From: Cloacibacillus sp.
Lineage (GTDB): Bacteria; Synergistota; Synergistia; Synergistales; Synergistaceae
DNA length: 64,000 nt
NCBI GenBank assembly: GCA_036655895.1
Contig: JAVVPF010000011.1
Span: 3,269-67,268 of the forward strand
Reading direction: 5' to 3'
Shown here: positions 45,295 to 53,440 of the stretch, piece after piece
How positions within the stretch are numbered: position 1 is the stretch's first letter
Layout: each line of letters opens with the position of its first letter
Program-made: the position numbers and the translations under genes
Notes under the pieces: generated by a model
What the model was told of the DNA's origin: nothing
Seen by the model: the letters and a program-made list of their open reading frames with translations, nothing else
Databases searched by the model: none

Positions 45295-46643
45295 TATGAC
45301 CATCCCTTTGCAAACTCGAGCACTTCGTCTCCTATAAGGCCGTTTCTGTAGTCGCTGATGGCCTCTGCTATTATTATAAGCCCTCTCTCGGCCTCCTCGT
45401 CGGAGATAACAAGCGGAGGCTGGATCCTCAGTACGTTGTCGCTGAGAAATGTCAGGATGAGGCCTCTCTGCCAGCAGCGATAGCAGATTTTTGCGCAGGC
45501 GTTCCTGTCAGGAGAACCGTCCGTCTTTATTATATCCTGACCGATGGTGAGTCCAAGCCCTCTGGTCTCTCCAAGTTCAGGGATGTCACGCTTCATCTCT
45601 TCAAGGCGCTCCATTATTTTTTGTCCCAGAAGACGGCTTCTTGCAATAAGTCCCTCATCTTCTATCACTTCTATGGTGGCAAGGGCGGCGCGGCAGCAAA
45701 CGGCGTTTGCGGCAAGCGTGAAACAGTGTCCTGGGTCTGTCAGGGAATCGGCTATTTCTTCACGCATGATGATGGCGCTGAGCGGCATGCCCGACGCAAG
45801 AGATTTTGAAACGGCTATCATATCCGGCTCCACACCGAAATGTTCTATGGCAAACCATTTTCCGGTGCGTCCCATTCCCTGCTGTACTTCGTCTGAGACA
45901 AGCAGTATGCCGTGCCTGCGGCAAAGCTCGGCAAGCGCTTCCACATAGCGTTTCGCGGGAACGGCTATGCCGACGTCGCCTCCGATCGGCTCAAAGAGAA
46001 CGGCCGCAACCTCTTCTGGAGGAAGATAAAGCGCGAAGGCGTGTTCTATCTCTTTCAGGCAGTGAAGCTGACACGTGTGCGGCTCTTCTTTCCACTGGCA
46101 GCGCGCGCACTGAGGGTAGGAAAAGTGGTGGAAACCAGGCAGCATGGGGCCGATGCCTCGCCTCATGCCAAGACATATTGCGGAAGCTGAAAGCGCTCCG
46201 TAGGTGCTGCCATGATAGGCGGTTTCAAATGAGATTATTTCACTGCGTCCCGTGAATTTTCTGGCAAATTTTACAGCTCCGTCAATGGAGTCCGAACCGG
46301 AAAGTCCATACGCGACCTTCTTAGTAAAGCCGCCTGGCGTGATATTGACAAGTTTTTCGGCAAGCTCTACCGCGGATTCTTCATACATATACCCGATGGT
46401 ATAACAAAGCAGTTCATCCGCCTGTTTTTTTATTGCCTCTACAATTTTAGGATGGCATGTTCCTGTGTTAAGAGAGGCTGCACCGGCGGAGAAATCTATA
46501 TATTGATTGCCATCAGCGTCTTTCAGCAGCGCGCCTGAACCGGACCGAACGGCAAAGGGATAGTACGGAGAACGTGAACACGGAGATATGACCTTCTTGT
46601 CGCGCGCAACTATCTCCAAAGAATGTTTGATGTTGGTGTACAT
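45294..46643 (-). CDS. class III (omega-type) aminotransferase
   Basis: A 449-residue PLP enzyme of the GABA/ornithine-type group: DADGNQYIDFSAGAASLNTG, GLSGSDSIDGAVKFAR, FETAYHGSTYGALSAS, LVSDEVQQGMGRTGKWFAIEH and the Schiff-base Lys in VSKSLASGMPLSA. Such enzymes move the amino group of omega-amino acids (GABA, beta-alanine) or 2-aminoisobutyrate to a keto acid. The start at 46643 gives a normal N-terminus; ATG at 46655 and TTG at 46673 are alternatives. It is translationally coupled to the corrinoid activator, so I infer that it consumes the primary amine left after demethylation. The substrate is not proven. Confidence 0.88.
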   Translation of the reverse strand: MYTNIKHSLEIVARDKKVISPCSRSPYYPFAVRSGSGALLKDADGNQYIDFSAGAASLNTGTCHPKIVEAIKKQADELLCYTIGYMYEESAVELAEKLVNITPGGFTKKVAYGLSGSDSIDGAVKFARKFTGRSEIISFETAYHGSTYGALSASAICLGMRRGIGPMLPGFHHFSYPQCARCQWKEEPHTCQLHCLKEIEHAFALYLPPEEVAAVLFEPIGGDVGIAVPAKRYVEALAELCRRHGILLVSDEVQQGMGRTGKWFAIEHFGVEPDMIAVSKSLASGMPLSAIIMREEIADSLTDPGHCFTLAANAVCCRAALATIEVIEDEGLIARSRLLGQKIMERLEEMKRDIPELGETRGLGLTIGQDIIKTDGSPDRNACAKICYRCWQRGLILTFLSDNVLRIQPPLVISDEEAERGLIIIAEAISDYRNGLIGDEVLEFAKGWS

Positions 46644-46673
46644 ATAGGCAGCCATCCTTTCAAATTTCAACAA

Positions 46674-46705
46674 GGGACGAAGATGATTTATATCTTCTCC
46701 GTCCC
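46674..46705 (-). promoter_or_regulatory. intercistronic hairpin between nhaC and aminotransferase genes
   Basis: GGGACG (46674-46679) pairs with CGTCCC (46700-46705) and AAGAT with ATCTT inside, with a three-base bulge. On the minus strand TTGTTGAAATTT follows. It may be a weak terminator, attenuator or processing site between nhaC and the aminotransferase gene. Confidence 0.45.
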
Positions 46706-46760
46706 AGTTTGAATTTAAATATTTAAAACCTAGCGTGTATTTGTCTATCCAATCTCCGCG

Positions 46761-48320
46761 TTAGGCTGTTGCGTCGGCCTCCTCAGGTGGGAAGACCAAA
46801 GCTGTACGCTTCTCAATTTTGTCGGCCTTATCCTTGCCCCAATAATTCCCTATGCCAAGGTAGGAGATGATTATAGCAACGAACGGGTTTAGATAATTGA
46901 GGAAACAATACGGCGCGTACGAAAGGGTCGGAACGCCTAGGGCTCCAGATTGGAACGCTCCGCACCCAGTCCAGGGGACAAGGACCGCCGTCATAGTTCC
47001 ACAGTCTTCCAACGTTCTGGAAAGCATCCTCGGAGAGAGCTCCGTTCTGGCGACGGCCGTTTTGAACATGCGGCCGGGAACCACTATCGCAAGGTACTGG
47101 TCACCGAGGAAGACGTTGCTGACGAAGCAGGAGGAGACGACAAGCGTTACGAAACCGCCGACTGTACGGACTCTGTAGAGCAGCGGGTTAAGAAGAACAT
47201 CCAGATAATGGCAGCTTTCCATAACTCCGCCAAGAACAAGGGCGATCATGATAAGAGAAAGTGACCACATCATACTGTCCAGGCCGCCTCTGTTGAGGAG
47301 TTCCGTGACAAGAGAGCTGACTTCATGCGCCGCCTGCGGCGTGACGCCTGCTATGCCCAGTTCATTCATCAGTGCTGGCAGTCCCTCTGTGGCCGCCTCT
47401 GAGAGTTTTGTAGCTACCGTGGATTCGTAGCCGTAATGGATCGCGCCAAGGGCGTCCGCAAGGCTCTTTCCCTGAAGCATCGCAAGTCCTGAGGCCGCCG
47501 CAGTACCCGCTATCATGCTCGGGAGGGCCGGGCATTTCATGACGGCCAGAACCAGGACTATTATCGGAGGAACAGCTACATACAGCGGGTTGATGGAAAA
47601 CTCGGCGGCGATTATTTTCTGGAATGCCTCTATGCGGCTTGCGTCGAAAGAAGACGCGGAATCGGTGGCGTATCCAAATCCCAGCACTATTGTAATAATC
47701 ACCACGATTACGTAAGTTGGAATGGTGGTCCACATCATCGCCTGGATATGGTCAAAAAGATTTGAACCGGAAACGGCCGGGGCCAGATTGGTCGTATCCG
47801 AAAGGGGGGACATTTTATCTCCAAAGTATGCTCCAGAGATGATGACTCCGGCTGTAAGCGGAGCTGGGATGCCAAGACCGGCCGCTATGCCGATGAGAGC
47901 GACTCCGACCGTACCGCCTACGCCCCATGAAGACCCTGTTGCTACAGAAATTATCGAACAGATAATCAACGAAGCTGTCAGAAAAATGCCGGGAGAAAGG
48001 ACATCAAATCCATAATAAATAAGCCCTGGCACGACTCCGGCCTGCACCCATGAACCTACAAGCATACCTATCGCTATAAGGATGAGCAGCGCTCCTATTG
48101 AGGACGATATCGCGTTGCAAATAGCAATCTCCATATCTTCCCAAGTAATACCTACAATAAATTTTCCGACGAGAGCCGCAACGGTTGCTGCGAGGGCGAT
48201 GGGTACGTGTGCGTCCAATTTTAGTCCAAGAAGACCAAAACTGATTATTGCTGCGATGATGACAAAAGTTACCAAAGCAATTGCGAAACTGGGCCTTGTT
48301 TTGCTGTTACCGTGATCCAT
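46761..48320 (-). CDS. NhaC-family Na+/H+ antiporter (second copy)
   Basis: A 519-residue membrane protein with about 12 helices. Family signatures: ATGSSWGVGGTVGVALIG, SGAYFGDKMSPLSDTTNLAP, NRGGLDSMMWSLSLIMIALVLGG and VLVPWTGCGAFQSG. It could exchange Na+ for H+ or an organic ion. It leads the group nhaC-aminotransferase-RACE-activation protein on the minus strand (117 bases to the next start, with an intervening hairpin), so it may move a product or substrate of the demethylation pathway or restore the Na+ gradient used by the AGCS and AbgT carriers nearby. Confidence 0.88.
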   Translation of the reverse strand: MDHGNSKTRPSFAIALVTFVIIAAIISFGLLGLKLDAHVPIALAATVAALVGKFIVGITWEDMEIAICNAISSSIGALLILIAIGMLVGSWVQAGVVPGLIYYGFDVLSPGIFLTASLIICSIISVATGSSWGVGGTVGVALIGIAAGLGIPAPLTAGVIISGAYFGDKMSPLSDTTNLAPAVSGSNLFDHIQAMMWTTIPTYVIVVIITIVLGFGYATDSASSFDASRIEAFQKIIAAEFSINPLYVAVPPIIVLVLAVMKCPALPSMIAGTAAASGLAMLQGKSLADALGAIHYGYESTVATKLSEAATEGLPALMNELGIAGVTPQAAHEVSSLVTELLNRGGLDSMMWSLSLIMIALVLGGVMESCHYLDVLLNPLLYRVRTVGGFVTLVVSSCFVSNVFLGDQYLAIVVPGRMFKTAVARTELSPRMLSRTLEDCGTMTAVLVPWTGCGAFQSGALGVPTLSYAPYCFLNYLNPFVAIIISYLGIGNYWGKDKADKIEKRTALVFPPEEADATA

Positions 48321-48452
48321 GATAATTCAACCCCTCTATTTAAATATGTTTCTGTGAAACCAATTAATTTAATGAGGCATAAAATATCTGAGATGTTTTG
48401 GTGCTGAAAGTGGTATTTAAAGTGACAGACAAAAAAGCATGATACATAACAA

Positions 48453-48485
48453 GGGAAGGCGGCTGCGTTCTTAAGACGCCTTCCC
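48453..48485 (-). terminator. terminator after the UroD-thioredoxin gene
   Basis: A 9-bp perfect stem GGGAAGGCG (48453-48461) / CGCCTTCCC (48477-48485) with a 15-base loop, 51 bases past the stop. The minus strand continues with TTGTTATGTATCATGCTTTTTT. Confidence 0.75.
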
Positions 48486-48535
48486 CCGTACTGCAACTGA
48501 TACAGCCTGGTTCATATAACTATTGTGTTGGCTGG

Positions 48536-49903
48536 TTACATCCTTTTTTCGATTTCTTTAATAAGAGCGTCAGGAGTCGGCGTTATATTATCGAAAACGA
48601 CTTCATTGTTTATCAAAAGAGTAGGCAGCGTCGCAACGCCAAGAGCCATTGTGCGTTTGATTCCTGCGGCGCTTTTGATGAGAGATTCTCTCCATACCAG
48701 CTTATCGCCGTAAATCGGCGCCACATTCTTAACTGCCTCGCACATGTACTGGCAGGGGGCACAGCCTTCTGAGTCAAGCGTTACTATTTCGATAAAGACC
48801 TTTCCAGGTTCGATCTTGACATCTTCAATGAGCTCGCCTGATTCTTCAGCCTGATTGAGGGCCTCTTCCAGAGACAGGAATCCTGAGGTCTTGAGCGGTT
48901 CTTCACCCTTCGCCATATAGTTTCCGATAGCTTCGAGATTGTAGAAGGGCGTGTCGTACGGAAGGTCGCATCCGGGAGAGAGTATGTAGCCTCTCTTGCC
49001 GCCGATCTCTACCCTCTTCTTGATATCTTCAACGCACTCAAGCGGGGACCCGAAAAGAAGCGTAGTGGTAAGCGGGATGTTGCCTTCAAACGCCACATGG
49101 TACTTATCGGCAAGATCCTTTACATGCTGAAGATCGACCTGCTCGTCAAACGCTATGGCGTCGGGCGCGCTCTTCATCATAAGTTCGATGTTCTTCGTAG
49201 CGTTACCGCAGCAGAAGAGGGTAACGATTCCGCCTTTACCATGCACTTCGTCAATGACGGGTTTTACATAGGGAGCGACAAAAGCCTCGAAATGTTTAGG
49301 GGCTATCTGGCTTGTCATGGGATCGACGACAGCTATTACATGAGCCCCGGTCTCCATGTACCATTCGCCCATGCGTCTTGTGATCTCAGCGCAGTATTTG
49401 AGGACTTTGTGCGCTTCGTCGGGTTTTTTCATCATATCCATAATGAAGGCGGAACCGCGCAGATGGAGCGCCAAAGTAAACGGACCACAGCAGAGGGCAA
49501 AAACGGCCTTCTCATCGCCTATTTTTTCCACAAGTTTTCTGGTAGCCGCAAAGAACATAGGCAGACGTCCCTTGTCCTTCGTAAACTCAGGAAGATCTTC
49601 CAGCGTCTTACCCTGTGAGAGAACATGTCCCGTCACTGCGGGTGGGTTATTTTTGCACCAGTTCAACGTGCAGCTAAGGACCTCGGCTTCGGCCTGAAGG
49701 TCGAACGCCGAACATACGCCGTCCGCGTTATAGCGCTCCGCGGCAGTCATTACAGCCTCGACCAGTACGTCTTCATCCTTAAGCAATATTTCTGCGTCTG
49801 AACCGATCAATTTTGCGACATGTACCCCTGTAAAGGGCACCCACGGGACTCTATCCACCTCTTCAAAACGTAGAGCTTTCAAAACTCTTTCTTTTCCGTT
49901 CAT
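48536..49903 (-). CDS. MtbA/MtaA-like (UroD family) methyltransferase fused to a thioredoxin-like domain
   Basis: A 455-residue two-domain protein. Residues 1-345 form a UroD-family barrel of the MtaA/MtbA group: NGKERVLKALRFEEVDRVPW, VTLFCCGNAT (228-237) and ILSPGCDLPYDTPFYNLEA with Cys312. These enzymes bind Zn with His-x-Cys...Cys and move methyl from a corrinoid protein to a thiol. Here the expected His is Phe230, followed by Cys231-Cys232. Residues about 365-455 form a thioredoxin-like fold with C381-A-P-C384 and a cis-Pro loop TLPT (Pro427). It lies between the two mtm modules with its own terminator; GGGGTG precedes the ATG. I infer it as the second methyltransferase for the MtmC-like proteins; its acceptor is unknown. 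Confidence 0.8.
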   Translation of the reverse strand: MNGKERVLKALRFEEVDRVPWVPFTGVHVAKLIGSDAEILLKDEDVLVEAVMTAAERYNADGVCSAFDLQAEAEVLSCTLNWCKNNPPAVTGHVLSQGKTLEDLPEFTKDKGRLPMFFAATRKLVEKIGDEKAVFALCCGPFTLALHLRGSAFIMDMMKKPDEAHKVLKYCAEITRRMGEWYMETGAHVIAVVDPMTSQIAPKHFEAFVAPYVKPVIDEVHGKGGIVTLFCCGNATKNIELMMKSAPDAIAFDEQVDLQHVKDLADKYHVAFEGNIPLTTTLLFGSPLECVEDIKKRVEIGGKRGYILSPGCDLPYDTPFYNLEAIGNYMAKGEEPLKTSGFLSLEEALNQAEESGELIEDVKIEPGKVFIEIVTLDSEGCAPCQYMCEAVKNVAPIYGDKLVWRESLIKSAAGIKRTMALGVATLPTLLINNEVVFDNITPTPDALIKEIEKRM

Positions 49904-49961
49904 GAATTCACCCCATCCAATAATTTTTTAGTTACTGAAATTTGGCAGATATAAGAAAAGA

Positions 49962-49994
49962 CCATGCAAAGAGACGACTCCTCCCTTTGCATGG
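49962..49994 (-). terminator. terminator of the mtmC2-mtmB2 unit
   Basis: A 10-bp perfect stem CCATGCAAAG (49962-49971) / CTTTGCATGG (49985-49994) with a 13-base loop, 14 bases past the MtmB-like stop, followed on minus by TCTTTTCTTAT. Confidence 0.85.
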
Positions 49995-50008
49995 ATCTTC
50001 AGTTTATA

Positions 50009-51400
50009 TTAATATGCGTACTCTACACCCAGCTTATTGAGTTCGTCTCTCATACGGTTGTACTGATCGAGGAACTCCTGACGCGGCGCAAGTTTCTCCA
50101 TGTCGTACACTTCCTGTATCGTCTTGCCGTAGTTATCGATAGGAATAAGTTTCTCATACTTCTCCATAAGCTTCTGGCATATTTCATTTGCCTGAGCTCT
50201 TGTAAGACGCATCTTGAATGACGCTTCAGATGTCTCATGATAGAAACGTCCCTCAAGCGGGGTCGCCATGTCGGTGAACTTATTGCGGCAGGTGGCTGCG
50301 CCCCACGGATTTCCGCCGGAAGACTCTGTGGCGATCGCGTGGTTCGCGCATTCCCAGTAGAGCTGCTCTGTGGCGGGGCCGGCGTTTGCAAAGAGGTTGT
50401 TGAGGAAGATAAGGTTTGAATTGCGTGACATCGCCTGGCTCAGCACACTCTGGAGCCAGAGAAGTTCCCTTGTCGTCGTTGACTGCCACTTCAGATGGAA
50501 GGGGAAATTCAGTGCCCAGCATGAACCGTAGAGGCATGCGCCTTCGATGTTATAGGCCGTTTGGAGGATCAGTGTACCTTCAGTGCCGCCGGCATGGCCG
50601 CCGTAGATGGCTCCGCAAAGGTTGCCGAATACGTTGCCGTATGAACGGTAATGGAGGGACTTATTGAGCATCGCATTGTTGGTGGTCATTTCTGTAAGGA
50701 TAGAGACCATGCGGCCGTCAAGGTGTGACTGACGTACTCCCCATTCTGGGTTTCCGGCTGCGATCTGAGCCTGCGCTGATTCCGCCGTACCAACAGAAAC
50801 AGTCCAAACGTCAGGGCGTCCAACGAGGCGCTGCGCGTCTCTTAAGTTCATCGCATGTTCCATAGCGGCTGCAACTTCGGTCGGGCTCTGTGACGTAGCC
50901 TTGCGGCCCATGAAGTCTTCAAGCAGAGGTGCGCATAGACCGTCAAGAAGGGGTTCCTTCAGGTAAGCCATGCAGGCCTTCTTATGGATATCGGTGCTGA
51001 AGTTGGCGTCGGGGCTGAAGAGATGGAAGGGACGGCGCTCTTTATCTTCTATTCCGCGAACCTGGAGCCAACGCTGATCATGGCCTGCGCCGATCATGTA
51101 CTTCGGGCGCTTTGTGTAAAGCACTTCGTTGACTTCGCGTTCTGTAAACTTCATTACGCGGTGGGTATCCTGGTTATAAACGCCAACGGAAACAAAGAAA
51201 TCTTTTGCAGCTTCCCACACTCTGTCGGCCAGAGCGTCGTCGCAGTTAACTATTGTTTTGCCATCATATTTGATATCATGCTCTTTGATGACCCTCTTCA
51301 TATTAGGAATGAAGCTCTTGATCATCCACTCGCTCTGATCTTTGTAGAAGGGGCCGTTATCAGCCTTTGCAAATACTTCCCACATTCTGAATGTTGACAT
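50009..51400 (-). CDS. MtmB-family methyltransferase without pyrrolysine (copy 2)
   Basis: A 463-residue sister of the protein at 40447-41838, same length and start (MSTFRMWEVF). The site equivalent to pyrrolysine-202 again reads VSVGTAES (201-208) and no UAG interrupts the frame. A notable change is GGHAGGTE (267-274) against GGYAGGVE in copy 1, near the expected substrate pocket, so the two may act on different amines. LFANAGPATE and the C-terminal LNKLGVEYAY are shared. Its corrinoid partner gene is 27 bases upstream on the same transcript; GGAGG precedes the ATG. The role would be transfer of an N-methyl group to Co(I) of the MtmC-like protein; the substrate is unknown. Confidence 0.88.
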   Translation of the reverse strand: MSTFRMWEVFAKADNGPFYKDQSEWMIKSFIPNMKRVIKEHDIKYDGKTIVNCDDALADRVWEAAKDFFVSVGVYNQDTHRVMKFTEREVNEVLYTKRPKYMIGAGHDQRWLQVRGIEDKERRPFHLFSPDANFSTDIHKKACMAYLKEPLLDGLCAPLLEDFMGRKATSQSPTEVAAAMEHAMNLRDAQRLVGRPDVWTVSVGTAESAQAQIAAGNPEWGVRQSHLDGRMVSILTEMTTNNAMLNKSLHYRSYGNVFGNLCGAIYGGHAGGTEGTLILQTAYNIEGACLYGSCWALNFPFHLKWQSTTTRELLWLQSVLSQAMSRNSNLIFLNNLFANAGPATEQLYWECANHAIATESSGGNPWGAATCRNKFTDMATPLEGRFYHETSEASFKMRLTRAQANEICQKLMEKYEKLIPIDNYGKTIQEVYDMEKLAPRQEFLDQYNRMRDELNKLGVEYAY

Positions 51401-51427
51401 TATTATTCCTCCGTTATCCTGTTTAAA

Positions 51428-52057
51428 TTAGCCAAGAAGCTTTTTCAGTTTTGCCGCGCATTCAAACGCGTCAAATGACCACACATCGGCTCCGATACGC
51501 TCCGCCCATTCGACAGAGGTCGGCGCGCCGCCGACGCACACAAGGTATTTGCCATTATCGCCAGAGTCTTTGATCATTTTTATAAATTCTTCCTGTCCAG
51601 GCATTGTGGTTGTCATAAGAGCGGACAGTCCAACAACATCGGCCTTTTCTTTGCGCGCCGCGTCAAGGTAAGCGACGGGGTCTACGTCTGCACCAAGGTC
51701 GATGACGTTGAAGCCGTTTGCCTGAAGGACTATACCCACGATATTCTTACCGATGTCGTGATAGTCGCCCTTTACTGTACCAATGATGACTGTAGCAGCC
51801 TTCTTGTCGCCAGGGGCTGCAACAAGGTGCTCTTTGAGAACATCCATGATCTGCATGAACGCGTCGCCCGCGATCATAAGGTCGGGAAGGAAGACTTCAA
51901 AGTTTTCAAACTTCTTTCCAAGTTCTCCCATTTCATCTGTGAGACCGGTCATGATATCCTGTGCCGGTGTTCCCTTTGCGAGAAGCTCGTTGACGAGAGC
52001 TACCGCCGCGTCTCCTTCTCCGTCTACCATGTACTGCTGAATCTGAGCTATTGACAT
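51428..52057 (-). CDS. MtmC-like corrinoid protein (copy 2)
   Basis: A 209-residue B12 protein, about 84% identical to copy 1 by hand count. The helical cap (1-88) precedes the B12 fold with D98-Y-H100-D-I-G103, GLSALMTTTMP and VGGAPTS. The start at 52057 has GGAGG nine bases upstream; a TTG six bases further up is less likely. Differences from copy 1 concentrate in the cap and around residues 77-90, while the region 94-155 is almost unchanged, so both probably use the same activator and the same downstream methyltransferase. It is the first gene of mtmC2-mtmB2. Confidence 0.92.
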   Translation of the reverse strand: MSIAQIQQYMVDGEGDAAVALVNELLAKGTPAQDIMTGLTDEMGELGKKFENFEVFLPDLMIAGDAFMQIMDVLKEHLVAAPGDKKAATVIIGTVKGDYHDIGKNIVGIVLQANGFNVIDLGADVDPVAYLDAARKEKADVVGLSALMTTTMPGQEEFIKMIKDSGDNGKYLVCVGGAPTSVEWAERIGADVWSFDAFECAAKLKKLLG

Positions 52058-52368
52058 TAACAACTACCTCCATACGTTTAAATTTAAATTTTGAATCATT
52101 GATTTTCGCTAACAACATCAATTTATCATGTGGGGGTAAAATGAATGCAAAAGGAGCCTGGGATGCAATAGGTAAAAATTTTATCACCCGCAAATTGCCG
52201 TAATTTTTTTGCAGATAACATCCAAACAGCAGACAAGATTTTCAACATTCCAAGTAATTCCAAAGCCTCATCACCTGCGGTACCTCGCAAAATTAACAAT
52301 TTATCGGACATAAGGCTATCCAGAAAACATTTTATTGTGTATCATATTTTCAAATGGAGATGAATTGA
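52058..52368. other. 311-base divergent intergenic region (mtmC2 / GntR 1)
   Basis: It must carry the minus-strand promoter of mtmC2-mtmB2 and the plus-strand promoter of the first GntR gene. AT-rich; I found no terminator, RNA motif or convincing promoter pair. A 61-codon minus-strand frame (52126-52311) lacks a good ribosome site and is not called. Confidence 0.45.
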
Positions 52369-53031
52369 ATGCAATCAGACCGAGGAAAAAGTATGGTAAA
52401 TGATATTTATATATCACTAAAACAGGATATTCTCTGGCTTCGTTTAAAGCCAAAAACTATGCTGACCGAATCTCTGTTGGCGGATATTTACAAAACTAGC
52501 AAAACGCCTATACGCGAGGCACTTTCAATGCTCGTCAGGGACGAACTCGTCAGTATCTTTCCAAGAAAAGGATACATGGTAACGGACGTTTCTCTTACTG
52601 ATATGCGTGACATGCATCAATACCGCTACATACTTGAAAATGCCAATCTGGTCTACGCGGTAAAGAACGCTACACAGGAACAGCTGGAGCATCTTGACGC
52701 GCTGGCAGAAAAAGATCGCTACTACACAGAAGAAGTACCCCATTTTTCAAAAGAGGCAATGTCAAACAACGCCTTTCATTTTTACCTTGCTGAAATGACT
52801 GGAAATAGAATATTGCTTAAACAGCTGACTGATACCCTTGAAAAACTCCAACGCATAATGTATTTTGTCGCAGAAAAAAACTATATGTTTAGAGGCTGCG
52901 AGGAGCATCATCAGCTGGTAAGACATATTGCAAACAAAGAATTAGAAAAAGCTCAGATAGTTCTGCACCATCACATAAGCGAAGTTCTGGAACACATCTC
53001 CCAGGCTCGCGCCATTTCTAAATTATTTTAA
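52369..53031 (+). CDS. GntR-family (FCD) transcriptional regulator 1
   Basis: A 220-residue regulator. The winged helix (about 10-75) reads LLADIYKTSKTPIREALSML and FPRKGYMVTDVS, followed by an all-helical FCD ligand domain (about 85-215) with the metal-ligand-type His residues in EHHQLVRHI and HHHISEVLEHI. FCD proteins usually repress neighbouring catabolic operons until an organic acid or amino-acid-like ligand binds. It is divergent from mtmC2-mtmB2 and similar throughout to the next gene's product (shared DIYxSLKQDILWLRLKP). A role in controlling the mtm modules is inference. Confidence 0.9.
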   Translation: MQSDRGKSMVNDIYISLKQDILWLRLKPKTMLTESLLADIYKTSKTPIREALSMLVRDELVSIFPRKGYMVTDVSLTDMRDMHQYRYILENANLVYAVKNATQEQLEHLDALAEKDRYYTEEVPHFSKEAMSNNAFHFYLAEMTGNRILLKQLTDTLEKLQRIMYFVAEKNYMFRGCEEHHQLVRHIANKELEKAQIVLHHHISEVLEHISQARAISKLF

Positions 53032-53202
53032 TGCAGCATTCGTCATAATATGTCTATAAAGTAGTAGCGGCTCTTTTGCGCCTATGCCCATGTGATTTCG
53101 CGTGTTCCACGTAAGCGATGAAAGACCGCCGTTTGTCAGAAACAGCATATCAATGCCGCTTGCTTTCCCCACTACGTCATACATATTAATAAAAAAGCGC
53201 AT
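53023..53202 (-). pseudogene. 59-codon frame, possible gene remnant
   Basis: On the minus strand an open frame (MRFFINMYDVVGKASGID... to ...LLLYRHIMTNAALK) has protein-like composition but no ribosome site, starts inside a small hairpin, and its end overlaps the last bases of GntR 1. I do not recognise the sequence. It may be a decayed gene end or chance. Confidence 0.25.
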
Positions 53203-53440
53203 GCATGAGTTCGGGGCGGCTTGCGCACTTTACTATTTTCTCCAAAACTCAAAATTGGTTAATTATTTAACGATTCAAACATAATCCACTTAATAATATC
53301 AACTATAACGCAAAAAATATTTCCGTATATACATAAATTCAAAAAGACACTTGCTTTATCTGAGATGTTTGCTAAGATATCTGTAATATATCATAAAGAT
53401 ATTAGTAAAATATTTGTAAGATTTCATGAGGTGACAGGCA
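53032..53440. other. 409-base intergenic region between the two GntR genes
   Basis: The first part holds the possible remnant above and a small GCGCA/TGCGC stem (53197-53226). From about 53230 the sequence becomes strongly AT-rich and contains the direct repeats before GntR 2. No terminator with a clear T-run was found after GntR 1. Confidence 0.4.
53374..53413 (+). promoter_or_regulatory. direct repeat upstream of GntR 2
   Basis: AAGATATCTGTAATATAT and AAGATATTAGTAAAATAT (15 of 18 bases alike) start 23 bases apart, ending about 28 bases before the GntR 2 start. They could be tandem operator sites for autoregulation or a promoter, but low complexity weakens the case. Confidence 0.35.

Noticed and set aside
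52126-52311. 61-codon minus-strand frame in the mtmC2/GntR gap
   Set aside because: Weak ribosome site, no recognisable family, and it occupies the expected promoter region.
36002-53312. ATCAACTATAACG shared at about 36001 and 53299
   Set aside because: A 13-mer in AT-rich DNA is expected by chance at this window size, and the two contexts are unrelated.
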